Shown piece after piece: positions 1 through 7,050 of a stretch of DNA of 10,404 bases. Within the stretch, counting starts at the first letter, position 1, and every line of letters starts with the position of its first letter. Position numbers and translations under genes: made by a program. This stretch comes from an uncultured Clostridia bacterium. GTDB lineage: Bacteria > Bacillota > Clostridia > Lachnospirales > Lachnospiraceae. The notes under the pieces are model-generated. The model had not been told where the DNA came from and ran no database searches. It was given only the letters and a program-made list of their open reading frames with translations. The DNA is taken from assembly GCA_946623485.1 (NCBI GenBank), contig CAMORF010000046.1, forward strand, positions 1 through 10,404. The letters run 5' to 3'.

Positions 1-27
1 TTACGTTTTTTAAAGGTTCCTTTGTTT

Positions 28-3000
28 TTACAAAGCTTTCACCGCTGTAGAGAGCATGAGCTTAATGCGGTTCAGCTGGTTGACCTCGGAAGCGCCCGGG
101 TCAAAATCGATGGCTGCGATATTTGCTCCCGGATGAAGCCTGCGCACTTCCTTGATGACACCCTTTCCGACCACGTGGTTCGGCAGGCAGCCAAAGGGCT
201 GGATACAGACGATGTTTGGCGTGCCGTCCGCGATCAGCTCCAGCATCTCCGCTGTCAGGAACCATCCCTCGCCGGTCTGGTTTCCGAGGGAAACAACTCC
301 CTTCGCCATATCTCCCAGCTCCTGGATTCTCCGCGGCGGCTCAAACCGTTTGGAGGAAGCGAGCGCCTCATTGCCGGCTTTCCGCACATGTTCCAGATAA
401 GCGATTACCCAGTTGCAAAGCTTTGCGGTCCATTTGGAGGCATAATGGTTGCTGGCACGGAAATTCGCATTGTAAAAGCTGTACAGGAAGAAGTCCATCA
501 TCTCCGGCTGGACCGCCTCGGCGCCCTCCTTTTCCAGAAGCTCCACGAGATGATTGTTTGCTGCGGGGAGATACTTAACCAGAATCTCACCCACAATCCC
601 CACGCGTGGTTTCTTTCCCTCCCGGATTTCCAGTGCATCAAAAGAAGAGACGATCTTTCTGCAAAGCTTCTGGAACTGCCCCATGGAGGTGCTTCCGGAA
701 AGCAGGAAACTGCGGCATTCCTCCTCCAGCGCAAGATGCAGCCGGTCCGCGCTTCCAGGTACGGCTTCATATGGCCTGACATGGTAGAGGCACTTCATGA
801 ACAGGTCCCCGAATTCAATGGCATACAGGCATCTTTTGGCAAATGCCAGGTTGACGCGGAATCCCGGATTGGATTCCAGCCCCTGCACGGAAGCAGAGAT
901 CACAGGAACATTCTCCAGGCCGGCCTTCTTCAGCGCCCGGCGGAAGAAGCCGATATAATTGGATGCCCGGCACCCGCCCCCGGTCTGCGACATGATAATC
1001 GCGGTCCGGTTGAGGTCGTATTTCCCGCTTGTCAGCTCCGCCATCATCTGGCCGACGACAATGATCGAAGGGTAGCAGGCATCATTGTTGACGTATTTCA
1101 GGCCAAGATCTACCGCATATTTTTCCGGCGGATTTACGCAGACGAGCTGGTATCCGCTTGCCTGCAGCGCCGATTCCAGCATGTTGAAATGAATCGGGCT
1201 CATCTGCGGGCAGAGGATGGTATAGTTCTTGCGCATCTCTTTTGTGAAGACAACCGGATGAATGGCAGCGGAATGGAGCTCACGCATCTGGGGGTTGGAC
1301 GAACGGATGCGGATTGCCGCGATCAGGGAGCGTACGCGGATGCGTGCGGCGCCGAGATTGTTGACTTCATCAATCTTCAGGCAGGTATAGATCTTGCCTG
1401 AACCAGCCAGGATATCCTGCACCTGATCGGTTGTGACGGCATCGACGCCGCAGCCAAAGGAATTCAGCTGGATCAGGTCGATGTCATCCCTGGTCTTGAC
1501 AAATTCCGCGGCAGCGTAAAGCCTGGTATGGTACATCCACTGGTCCAGCACCGTCAGCGGCCTGTCCACCCTGGCAAGGTGGGAGATACTGTCCTCTGTC
1601 AGGACAGCCATGCCGCAGGAATTGATCAGTTCCGGGATGCCATGATTGATCTCCGGGTCAATGTGGTACGGACGGCCCGCCAGGACAATCCCGTGCCTTC
1701 CGGTATCCTCCAGGTATTGCAGAATGCGTTCCCCTTCTTCATACACAGCTTTGCGGCAGCGCTCCAGCTCCGCCCAGCCTGCAGTGACCGCCTCACGGAT
1801 CTCATTTCCGGAGATATCCTTGAATAGATCGACCAGTTGTTTTTCCACGGTGTCTTTGCTGGTGAACGCAACAAAGGGGCACAGAAAATCAACCTTCAGA
1901 TCGCGGATGTTCTCGACATTGTTTTTAATGTTCATCGGATAGGACGTGACGATGGGGCAGTCAAAATGATTGCCAGCGTCCTTGAACTCCTTGCGCTCAT
2001 AGGGGACACAAGGATAAAAAATCTTCCTGATTCCCTGCGCGATCAGCCATTCGATGTGCCCGTGGGCAATCTTGGCAGGGTAGCATTCCGACTCTGACGG
2101 AATGGACTCGATTCCCAGTTCATAAATCCGGTAGGAACCGGGCGGGGAGAGCACAACACGGTATCCGAGCTTTGTGAAGAAGGTATGCCAGAACGGATAC
2201 AGCTCATACAGATTCAGGACGCGGGGAATGCCAATGATCCCCCGCGGGGCTTCATCCTGGGGCAGAGATTCCCTGTGGAAGAGAAGCTTCTGCTTAAAGT
2301 CATACATGTTCGGCAGGTTGTCCTTGTTCTTCTTCCGCCCGAGGCCGCGTTCGCAGCGGTTGCCGGAGATAAACTGGCGCCCGCCGGAGAAGCGGTTGAT
2401 GGTCAGGCGGCAGTGATTCGTGCATCCCTGGCATTTTGCGTTGTGGGTCGTGAACTGAAGCGATTCGATCTGGTCGATCGGGAGCATGCTGGTCGCATCG
2501 GAACCGTCTCCCTTGCCTTCTTTTTCATGAAACCGTTCCCGGGCGATGAGCCCTGCACCGAAGGCTCCCATTATGCCTGCGATGTCCGGACGGATCGCGT
2601 CACAATGGGCGATTTTCTCAAAAGCACGCAGGACGCCGTCATTATAGAAGGTTCCTCCCTGCACAACGATATGTTTGCCGAGCTCTTTGGCGTCAGAAAC
2701 TTTGATCACTTTATAGAGCGCATTTTTAATCACGGAATAGGACAGTCCGGCAGAAATGTCCTCCACAAGGGCTCCTTCCTTCTGGGCCTGCTTTACCTTG
2801 GAATTCATAAAGACGGTGCAGCGTGTTCCCAGGTCAAAGGGGTTTTTGGCAAATAATGCCGCTTTTGCGAAGTCCGTGATGGAATAGTTCAGGGATTTTG
2901 CGAAGGTTTCAATAAAAGACCCGCAGCCGGAGGAGCAGGCTTCGTTGAGCTGCACGGAATCCACGGCATGATCCTTGATCTTGATGCATTTCATATCCTG

Positions 3001-4275
3001 GCCGCCGATGTCCAGGATGCAGTCCACCTTGGGATCAAAGAAGGATGCCGCGTAATAATGGGCTATGGTCTCCACTTCCCCCTCATCCAGCATAAGCGCG
3101 GACTTGATCAGAGCTTCCCCGTATCCGGTGGAGCAGGAGTGAGCAATCCGGGCATCCTCAGGAAGAAGCGAATAGATCTCGCGGATTGCATTGATGGCGG
3201 TTTTCAGCGGGCTGCCGTTGTTGTTCGAGTAAAATGAATACAGGAGCTCCCCGTCCTCCGAGACAAGCGCTGCCTTCGTCGTAGTGGAGCCTGCATCGAT
3301 GCCAAGGTAACAATTCCCGGAATAGGTTTCAATGTCCGCGGTTTTCACATTGTAACGTTCCTGCCTGCGGACGAAGGATTCATATTCTTCTTCGGAAGCG
3401 AACAAAGGCTCCATCCGGGGAACTTCAAAATTGATCTTTACGCCATGCCTGAGCGTCTGTACCAGCTCGGACATCTGCACGGCTGCCTTTCCGTCCGCGT
3501 TCAGCGCAGACCCGATCGCGGCAAACAGGTGGGAATGCTCAGGGATCACGGTATGTTCCTCATCCAGGTTCAGGGTACGGATGAATGCATTTCTCAGCTC
3601 ACTGAGGAAATGCAGAGGCCCGCCCAGGAAAGCGACATGACCGCGGATCGGGCGCCCGCATGCAAGCCCGGAGATGGTCTGATTGACGACTGCCTGGAAG
3701 ATGGAAGCGGCCAGGTCTTCTTTGGTGGCTCCTTCGTTGATCAGCGGCTGAATATCAGACTTTGCGAATACGCCGCATCTTGCCGCGATGGTATAGAGCG
3801 ACTTGTAGTTTTTGGCGTACTCATTGAGCCCTGCCACATCTGTCTGGAGCAGGGAGGCCATCTGGTCGATAAAGGCGCCGGTACCGCCGGCACAGGTTCC
3901 GTTCATGCGCTGGTCGATGCCGGAAGCGTCAAAATAGATGATCTTCGCGTCTTCCCCGCCCAGCTCGATCGCAACATCTGTCTGCGGAGAATAGAGCTGG
4001 AGACTTGCAGAGACCGCGACAACTTCCTGGATAAAGGGAATGTTCATGTTTCCTGCAAGCGTCAGCCCTCCGGATCCGGTGATGACCGGACTTACCTTCG
4101 CGTCCCGGGTTTTGTCGAGCGCTTCTTCAATCAGGTCAGCCAACGTGCCCTGGATATCTGCGAAATGTCTCCTGTACTGGGCAAAAAGAATGTTTTTTCC
4201 GCTGTCCAGCAGGGCGATTTTGACTGTAGTGGATCCGATATCGATGCCAAGAGAGTAAGTGTGTTGTGAATTCAT
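28..4275 (-). CDS. Fused acyl-CoA dehydratase activase / 2-hydroxyacyl-CoA dehydratase-like iron-sulfur protein
   Basis: A 1,415-residue cytoplasmic protein. Two ASKHA-type activase modules (BadF/BadG/BcrA/BcrD family) come first, at about residues 8-260 and 322-580. Each has a phosphate-binding loop (GIDIGSTT at 10-17, GIDAGSTT at 325-332), a GGEDAK or GGQDMK motif (106-111, 424-429) and the two cysteines that bridge a [4Fe-4S] cluster in HgdC-type activators (C128/C167 and C447/C486). A cysteine cluster follows (C615, C618, C622, C641), then a DUF2229/COG3580-like region (about 680-970; C731, C756, C773, C942) and a COG3581-like C-terminal region (C1067, C1102, FGCLPNH around C1363). Family knowledge: such activases use ATP to drive electrons to a low-potential Fe-S dehydratase or reductase. 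The real substrate is unknown and no separate dehydratase subunits lie nearby. ATG at 4275 is preferred (weak AGGT, 6-nt spacing) over a TTG 45 bases upstream. It looks full length and intact. Confidence 0.9.
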   Translation of the reverse strand: MNSQHTYSLGIDIGSTTVKIALLDSGKNILFAQYRRHFADIQGTLADLIEEALDKTRDAKVSPVITGSGGLTLAGNMNIPFIQEVVAVSASLQLYSPQTDVAIELGGEDAKIIYFDASGIDQRMNGTCAGGTGAFIDQMASLLQTDVAGLNEYAKNYKSLYTIAARCGVFAKSDIQPLINEGATKEDLAASIFQAVVNQTISGLACGRPIRGHVAFLGGPLHFLSELRNAFIRTLNLDEEHTVIPEHSHLFAAIGSALNADGKAAVQMSELVQTLRHGVKINFEVPRMEPLFASEEEYESFVRRQERYNVKTADIETYSGNCYLGIDAGSTTTKAALVSEDGELLYSFYSNNNGSPLKTAINAIREIYSLLPEDARIAHSCSTGYGEALIKSALMLDEGEVETIAHYYAASFFDPKVDCILDIGGQDMKCIKIKDHAVDSVQLNEACSSGCGSFIETFAKSLNYSITDFAKAALFAKNPFDLGTRCTVFMNSKVKQAQKEGALVEDISAGLSYSVIKNALYKVIKVSDAKELGKHIVVQGGTFYNDGVLRAFEKIAHCDAIRPDIAGIMGAFGAGLIARERFHEKEGKGDGSDATSMLPIDQIESLQFTTHNAKCQGCTNHCRLTINRFSGGRQFISGNRCERGLGRKKNKDNLPNMYDFKQKLLFHRESLPQDEAPRGIIGIPRVLNLYELYPFWHTFFTKLGYRVVLSPPGSYRIYELGIESIPSESECYPAKIAHGHIEWLIAQGIRKIFYPCVPYERKEFKDAGNHFDCPIVTSYPMNIKNNVENIRDLKVDFLCPFVAFTSKDTVEKQLVDLFKDISGNEIREAVTAGWAELERCRKAVYEEGERILQYLEDTGRHGIVLAGRPYHIDPEINHGIPELINSCGMAVLTEDSISHLARVDRPLTVLDQWMYHTRLYAAAEFVKTRDDIDLIQLNSFGCGVDAVTTDQVQDILAGSGKIYTCLKIDEVNNLGAARIRVRSLIAAIRIRSSNPQMRELHSAAIHPVVFTKEMRKNYTILCPQMSPIHFNMLESALQASGYQLVCVNPPEKYAVDLGLKYVNNDACYPSIIVVGQMMAELTSGKYDLNRTAIIMSQTGGGCRASNYIGFFRRALKKAGLENVPVISASVQGLESNPGFRVNLAFAKRCLYAIEFGDLFMKCLYHVRPYEAVPGSADRLHLALEEECRSFLLSGSTSMGQFQKLCRKIVSSFDALEIREGKKPRVGIVGEILVKYLPAANNHLVELLEKEGAEAVQPEMMDFFLYSFYNANFRASNHYASKWTAKLCNWVIAYLEHVRKAGNEALASSKRFEPPRRIQELGDMAKGVVSLGNQTGEGWFLTAEMLELIADGTPNIVCIQPFGCLPNHVVGKGVIKEVRRLHPGANIAAIDFDPGASEVNQLNRIKLMLSTAVKAL

Positions 4276-4445
4276 GATAATACCTGATAATGCGGATCTT
4301 CGACGAACATGCTGATGCAATGCAGCTGCGATATTATCTGCGCAGGATGCAGCATTCTTCGGTCCGTGATGGATCCATACTTTGAAGTGGCGTATTTATT
4401 GATTGCGTTCTGAGCAAGGGGTGAAATGCGATCCTCGCCGGAGGC

Positions 4446-4484
4446 GTTACAGGAAACGCATTTTCTAAATGCGTTTCCTGTAAC
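4446..4484. repeat. Perfect 18-bp inverted repeat with 3-nt loop in the activase leader
   Basis: The left arm GTTACAGGAAACGCATTT (4446-4463) and its exact reverse complement (4467-4484) flank the loop TCT. There is no U-tract on either side, so it is not a standard intrinsic terminator. If the predicted promoter at 4535-4563 is real, it lies in the 5' leader of the activase mRNA, about 170 nt before the start codon. It could be an mRNA-stability or attenuator hairpin, a dyad for a DNA-binding protein, or a copy of a small dispersed palindromic element. The sequence alone does not decide. Confidence 0.85.
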
Positions 4485-4488
4485 TACC

Positions 4489-4507
4489 ATTTTATAGAGC
4501 ATAAAAT
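4489..4507. repeat. Second, AT-rich 7-bp inverted repeat next to the 18-bp hairpin
   Basis: ATTTTAT (4489-4495) and ATAAAAT (4501-4507) pair perfectly around a 5-nt loop. Only four bases separate this repeat from the 18-bp hairpin, so in the minus-strand transcript the two would form tandem stem-loops shortly after the predicted transcription start. The stem is AT-only and weak on its own. Confidence 0.5.
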
Positions 4508-4534
4508 AGGAAGTCTGTTTCACAGGCAGAGGAT

Positions 4535-4563
4535 AGTATACGCCTTCTAATTGCGGAAAGCAA
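4535..4563 (-). promoter_or_regulatory. Candidate sigma-A promoter for the activase gene
   Basis: Read on the minus strand, TTGCTT (-35, 4563-4558) is followed after 17 bases by TATACT (-10, 4540-4535). The -10 matches the consensus at five of six positions and the -35 at three. Transcription would begin near 4528 and give a leader of about 250 nt containing both hairpins. This is a pattern match only. Confidence 0.4.
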
Positions 4564-4579
4564 ACCTGTCATCGGCTTT

Positions 4580-4593
4580 GATTGTATACAATC
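4580..4593. promoter_or_regulatory. 14-bp perfect palindrome, possible GntR-family operator
   Basis: GATTGTATACAATC is its own reverse complement. The core TTGTATACAA fits the T-N-GT-N-TAC-N-A shape of operators bound by FadR/GntR-family regulators (family knowledge). It lies 16 bases upstream of the predicted -35 of the activase promoter, a position suited to an activator or an upstream repressor site, and about 75 bases upstream of the tgt promoter candidate. No GntR gene is present in the window. Confidence 0.4.
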
Positions 4594-4667
4594 TTTTGAT
4601 TCTGTATTCGAGCGGGAAATGCAGCTGTATCCCTTTACAAGGGTGCGCTTAGACTGATACACTGCAT

Positions 4668-4696
4668 GTGACGCAAGCATTGAATTGCAACATAAT
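4668..4696 (+). promoter_or_regulatory. Candidate sigma-A promoter for tgt
   Basis: GTGACG (four of six matches to the -35) and CATAAT (five of six to the -10) are separated by 17 bases. Initiation near 4703 would give a short leader that still includes the AGGAGA ribosome site. An alternative pair further upstream, TTTACA at 4634-4639 with TACACT at 4658-4663 (18-base spacer), is also possible. Confidence 0.4.
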
Positions 4697-4710
4697 AGAG
4701 ATTGAGAGAC

Positions 4711-4716
4711 AGGAGA
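4711..4716 (+). promoter_or_regulatory. Ribosome binding site that fixes the TTG start of tgt
   Basis: AGGAGA lies seven bases before the TTG at 4724. The nearby ATG at 4715 is in frame but hits a stop after three codons, so it cannot start tgt. The site therefore supports TTG as the genuine initiation codon. Confidence 0.75.
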
Positions 4717-4723
4717 TGCGGCA

Positions 4724-5872
4724 TTGAGCGGGAAATATAAGCTGATTACAGTGGATGGCAGGGCGAAGCGAGGACAGCTTCAGACCGTGCACGGAACCAT
4801 AGAGACGCCGGTATTTATGAATGTGGGTACGGTGGCTGCAATTAAGGGAGCGGTGTCCACGGATGACCTGCGGGGGATCGGAACGCAGGTGGAATTGAGC
4901 AATACCTATCACCTGCATGTCAGGACAGGGGATGAAGCCATTAAAAAGCTTGGGGGGCTTCACCGTTTTATGAATTGGGACCGGCCGATTCTGACCGATT
5001 CCGGCGGCTTCCAGGTTTTTTCCCTTGCTTCCTTACGCAAAATCCGGGAGGAAGGCGTTTCTTTCCGTTCCCATATTGACGGGCACCGGATCTTTATGGG
5101 GCCGGAGGAGAGCATGAGAATCCAGTCAAACCTGGCATCGACGATCGCGATGGCATTTGACGAGTGCCCTTCTTCCAGGGCAGACCGGGAATATGTCCGG
5201 AATTCTGTTGCACGCACAACCCGCTGGCTGGAGCGGTGCAAGAAAGAGATGGAGCGGCTCAACAGCCTTCCGGATACGATCAATCGGGAACAGATGCTCT
5301 TTGGGATCAACCAGGGAGCGGTCTATGATGATATCCGGATTGAGCATGCGAAGCAGATTACCCAGCTGGACCTGGATGGCTACGCCGTGGGCGGGCTTGC
5401 CGTGGGAGAGACACATGAGGAGATGTACCGGGTGCTGGATTCCACGGTACCTTACCTGCCGAAGGAAAAGCCGGTTTACCTGATGGGCGTGGGGACGCCG
5501 GTCAACATTGTGGAAGCCGTGTACCGTGGTGTGGACTTTTTTGACTGCGTCTACCCTTCGAGAAACGGAAGGCATGGTCATGCGTATACGCACCGGGGGA
5601 AGATCAACCTGAATAATGCGCGTTTTGCCTTTGATGAGTCTCCCATTGAGGACGGATGCGGCTGCCCTGCCTGCAGAAGTTACTCCCGCGCGTATATCCA
5701 TCATCTGTTCAAGGCAAAGGAGATGCTGGGGATGCGGCTTCTTGTGCTCCATAACCTGTACTTCTACAACCATCTGATGGAGGAGATCCGGCATGCGGTG
5801 GAAGCGCATCGCTATGAGGCATTTCGGAAGGACTGGATCAGCACTTATGAATCCGGAGAAGTTTTTTCTTGA
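4724..5872 (+). CDS. tgt: tRNA-guanine(34) transglycosylase (queuosine pathway)
   Basis: A 382-residue cytoplasmic enzyme that swaps guanine 34 of tRNAs with GUN anticodons for preQ1, a step in queuosine synthesis. The TIM-barrel family motifs are present: substrate-binding Asp92 in TDSGGFQVFS (91-100), GGLAVGE (223-229) with the Val and Glu seen in bacterial preQ1-type enzymes, the presumed nucleophile Asp274 in FDCVYPSRNGRHG (273-285), and zinc ligands Cys312, Cys314, Cys317 and His343. Length is normal for the family. The PSRNGRHG stretch differs from the more common PTRNARNG, a variant I associate with clostridial members. Translation starts at TTG behind a good AGGAGA. The usual partner queA is not upstream, but yajC follows, as in the common queA-tgt-yajC order. 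The gene is complete. Confidence 0.96.
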   Translation: MSGKYKLITVDGRAKRGQLQTVHGTIETPVFMNVGTVAAIKGAVSTDDLRGIGTQVELSNTYHLHVRTGDEAIKKLGGLHRFMNWDRPILTDSGGFQVFSLASLRKIREEGVSFRSHIDGHRIFMGPEESMRIQSNLASTIAMAFDECPSSRADREYVRNSVARTTRWLERCKKEMERLNSLPDTINREQMLFGINQGAVYDDIRIEHAKQITQLDLDGYAVGGLAVGETHEEMYRVLDSTVPYLPKEKPVYLMGVGTPVNIVEAVYRGVDFFDCVYPSRNGRHGHAYTHRGKINLNNARFAFDESPIEDGCGCPACRSYSRAYIHHLFKAKEMLGMRLLVLHNLYFYNHLMEEIRHAVEAHRYEAFRKDWISTYESGEVFS

Positions 5873-5897
5873 AGAGTGAGATAAAGTTGTGTAGAAT
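5869..5897 (+). promoter_or_regulatory. Candidate promoter for yajC overlapping the tgt stop
   Basis: TTGAAG (four of six) and TAGAAT (five of six) are separated by 17 bases. The -35 overlaps the last codons of tgt. Initiation near 5904 would leave about 45 nt before yajC. There is no terminator between tgt and yajC, so read-through from tgt is equally possible. Confidence 0.4.
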
Positions 5898-5948
5898 GAC
5901 ACTTAGCGCGTTATGCTGAACCCATATCTATTCAGGAGGAAAGACCAG

Positions 5949-6305
5949 ATGAATCCAGTACTGTTAGAGGCATCTTCCGCAGGCGGAGTCGGCGGAACCG
6001 GCATGATCATGATGATTGTTTACATGGTGATCATATTTGGGGCTATGTACTTTATAGCGATCCGTCCGCAGAGGAAGGAACAGAAGCGGATCGCTTCGCT
6101 GCTCAGCTCCATGGAGGTCGGAGATACGGTTGTAACGAACAGTGGTTTCTATGGAACTGTAATCCAGGTGTCCGAAGAAGATTGTATCGTTGAATTCGGA
6201 AACAACAGAAACTGCCGTATTCCGATGAGGAAGACTGCGATTGCAGAGGTGGAAAAGGCTTCTGATGGAATTGCAGATCCGACTCCGGTTCCGGAAAAAA
6301 AATGA
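5949..6305 (+). CDS. yajC: Preprotein translocase accessory subunit YajC
   Basis: A 118-residue single-pass membrane protein. YajC associates with SecDF and SecYEG and with YidC in protein export, though it is not essential in model bacteria (family knowledge). A short N-terminus is followed by one hydrophobic segment at about residues 19-38, the typical positive RPQRKEQKR stretch (39-47) right after it, and the conserved cytoplasmic domain around VGDTVVTNSGFYGTV (57-71). ATG at 5949 is chosen because AGGAGGA lies eight bases upstream; an upstream in-frame ATG at 5913 has no ribosome site and adds 12 atypical residues. It sits 76 bases after tgt. A strong terminator follows, so secD and secF are not co-transcribed here. 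Confidence 0.93.
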   Translation: MNPVLLEASSAGGVGGTGMIMMIVYMVIIFGAMYFIAIRPQRKEQKRIASLLSSMEVGDTVVTNSGFYGTVIQVSEEDCIVEFGNNRNCRIPMRKTAIAEVEKASDGIADPTPVPEKK

Positions 6306-6316
6306 CGGAATGATTT

Positions 6317-6352
6317 CAGAAAAGGCTGCCGGGTTTTCGGCAGCCTTTTCTG
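6317..6352. terminator. Strong hairpin terminator, probably bidirectional, between yajC and the Lrp-type gene
   Basis: A 15-bp perfect stem (6317-6331 with 6338-6352) has GGCTGCCG/CGGCAGCC at its core and the loop GGTTTT. The stem carries AAAA on the left and TTTT on the right, so the transcript from either side ends in a U-run. It sits 11 bases after the yajC stop and about 100 bases beyond the end of the convergent regulator gene, so it likely ends both transcripts. Confidence 0.85.
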
Positions 6353-6451
6353 TGGGAGTCCGAAGGACGGAACAATCCGCAGGAGTCATTTTGCACGATA
6401 ATCATGAATCTTGCGCAATCCTGCGCAGCCATTGAGGAGCAGCTCCTGATA

Positions 6452-6943
6452 TCAGCGGGGATGGGCGGAGGTTTTCCGTCCCTTCTCCCGGGGTTCTGTT
6501 TCAAATCCGGATGAGTGGATGTTTTTTACCGTGCGCAGGACATAGTGGGTCCGTGTCAGCCGGACGCCGGGGTAATCCTTGATCCGGTTGTGAATCTGTT
6601 CCAGATGATCGCTGGACCTGCAGCAGATCTTCAGCATGAAATCGAATTCTCCTGTGAGATAATAGCAGGCGATGACGTTCGGGTCCAGGCCGATCTGCTG
6701 GATGAACTCATCATTAAAACGGGGATGCTCCATGCCGATCTCCATCAGCACCGTGATGTCATTCCCCAGCTTGATGTCGTCGCAGATGACCGTATACGAC
6801 TGAATGACACCGGATTTTTCCATCTTTTTGATCCGTTCGATCACAGTGGAAACGGACAGATGAATGGTCTTGCTGATGTCAGAAGCAGTCTGCCGGGCAT
6901 TTGCCTTCAGTTCGGTGAGAATCTGGAAATCCAGGTTATCCAT
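6452..6943 (-). CDS. Lrp/AsnC-family transcriptional regulator
   Basis: A 163-residue DNA-binding regulator. An N-terminal winged helix-turn-helix lies at about residues 4-50 (LDFQILTELKANARQTASDI onward, with the family pattern LSVSTVIERIKKMEKSGVI at 29-47). It is followed by a RAM ligand-binding domain at about 62-140, including LTGEFDFMLKI (96-106) and YPGVRLTRTHYVL (124-136). Length matches the family's usual 140-165. ATG at 6943 is chosen because it begins just before the HTH and has GAGGGGG-type purine sequence about eight bases upstream; a longer frame reaching back to 7129 would run through the promoter region. Lrp-type proteins sense amino acids and often autoregulate. Its divergent position from leuB-ilvD-ilvB suggests it controls that operon and itself; this is inference. 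Confidence 0.92.
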   Translation of the reverse strand: MDNLDFQILTELKANARQTASDISKTIHLSVSTVIERIKKMEKSGVIQSYTVICDDIKLGNDITVLMEIGMEHPRFNDEFIQQIGLDPNVIACYYLTGEFDFMLKICCRSSDHLEQIHNRIKDYPGVRLTRTHYVLRTVKNIHSSGFETEPREKGRKTSAHPR

Positions 6944-6988
6944 ACCTTTCCCCCTCATGTTCCACAAGTTTTTTGGAATTGCCCCGCT

Positions 6989-6997
6989 ATTATAACA
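6989..6997 (-). promoter_or_regulatory. Extended -10 promoter of the Lrp-type regulator
   Basis: On the minus strand, TGT precedes a perfect TATAAT (plus positions 6994-6989), giving an extended -10 element. No good -35 lies at the standard distance, which extended -10 promoters can tolerate. Transcription would start near 6982, about 40 bases before the start codon. Confidence 0.55.
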
Positions 6998-7015
6998 TAA
7001 ATATTCTGTTTGTGG

Positions 7016-7044
7016 TTGAATTAGCAAAAAATATATTTTATGAT
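7016..7044 (+). promoter_or_regulatory. Sigma-A promoter of the leuB-ilvD-ilvB operon
   Basis: TTGAAT (-35, four of six) and TATGAT (-10, five of six) are spaced by exactly 17 bases, the best plus-strand promoter match in the window. The start would be near 7051, leaving a leader of about 200 nt before leuB. It is back to back with the regulator's promoter, so one bound protein could affect both. Confidence 0.6.
7028..7039. promoter_or_regulatory. AT-only 12-bp palindrome inside the leuB promoter spacer, candidate operator
   Basis: AAAATATATTTT is a perfect palindrome lying between the -35 and -10 of the leuB promoter and touching the first base of the -10. Lrp-type proteins favour AT-rich, loosely palindromic sites. 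A protein bound here would block polymerase at leuB. AT-only palindromes also arise by chance, so this is only a candidate. Confidence 0.35.
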
Positions 7045-7050
7045 AACTGG

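Larger units (their letters stand above)
4276..4723. other. Divergent intergenic region with hairpins, a palindrome and two promoters
   Basis: About 450 bases separate the minus-strand activase gene from tgt. No convincing protein is encoded here. The stretch holds, from left to right, an activase leader of roughly 250 nt, a perfect 18-bp hairpin, a second 7-bp hairpin, a minus-strand promoter candidate, a 14-bp palindrome and a plus-strand promoter candidate before tgt. A further 5-bp inverted repeat (CTGCG/CGCAG) lies near 4325-4344. The individual items are listed separately. No T-box motif or known riboswitch core was recognised. Confidence 0.6.

Noticed and set aside
1..27. Possible end of another minus-strand gene or a terminator at the left edge
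   Set aside because: Only 27 bases are visible. A TTA at 1-3 could be a stop codon and a 5-bp AAAGG/CCTTT repeat is present, but neither can be supported.
22..1401. 459-codon open frame on the plus strand, plus other long plus-strand frames (2185-2856, 3445-4269)
   Set aside because: They lie antisense to the activase gene, whose conserved motifs run through the whole region. The plus-strand translations show no recognisable domain and reflect codon bias of the real gene.
4272..4523. 83-codon minus-strand frame (GTG start) ending in ATGA overlap with the activase start
   Set aside because: It runs straight through the 18-bp hairpin, starts almost at the predicted transcription start without a ribosome site, and resembles no known protein. 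The overlap is likely chance, though it could be checked for conservation.
4649..4963. Minus-strand frames at 4492-4680 and 4649-4963
   Set aside because: One overlaps the start of tgt in antisense and both lack ribosome sites and family resemblance.
5126..5902. 258-codon minus-strand frame
   Set aside because: It is antisense to tgt, which has all catalytic and zinc residues in the opposite strand.
6353..6451. Short repeats between the terminator and the regulator gene (TGCGCA twice near 6413-6427; AGGAGC/GCTCCT around 6435-6447; CGCAGGA and TCCTGCG 34 bases apart)
   Set aside because: The arms are only 6-7 bases, have no U-tract and no other signal; they are compatible with chance.
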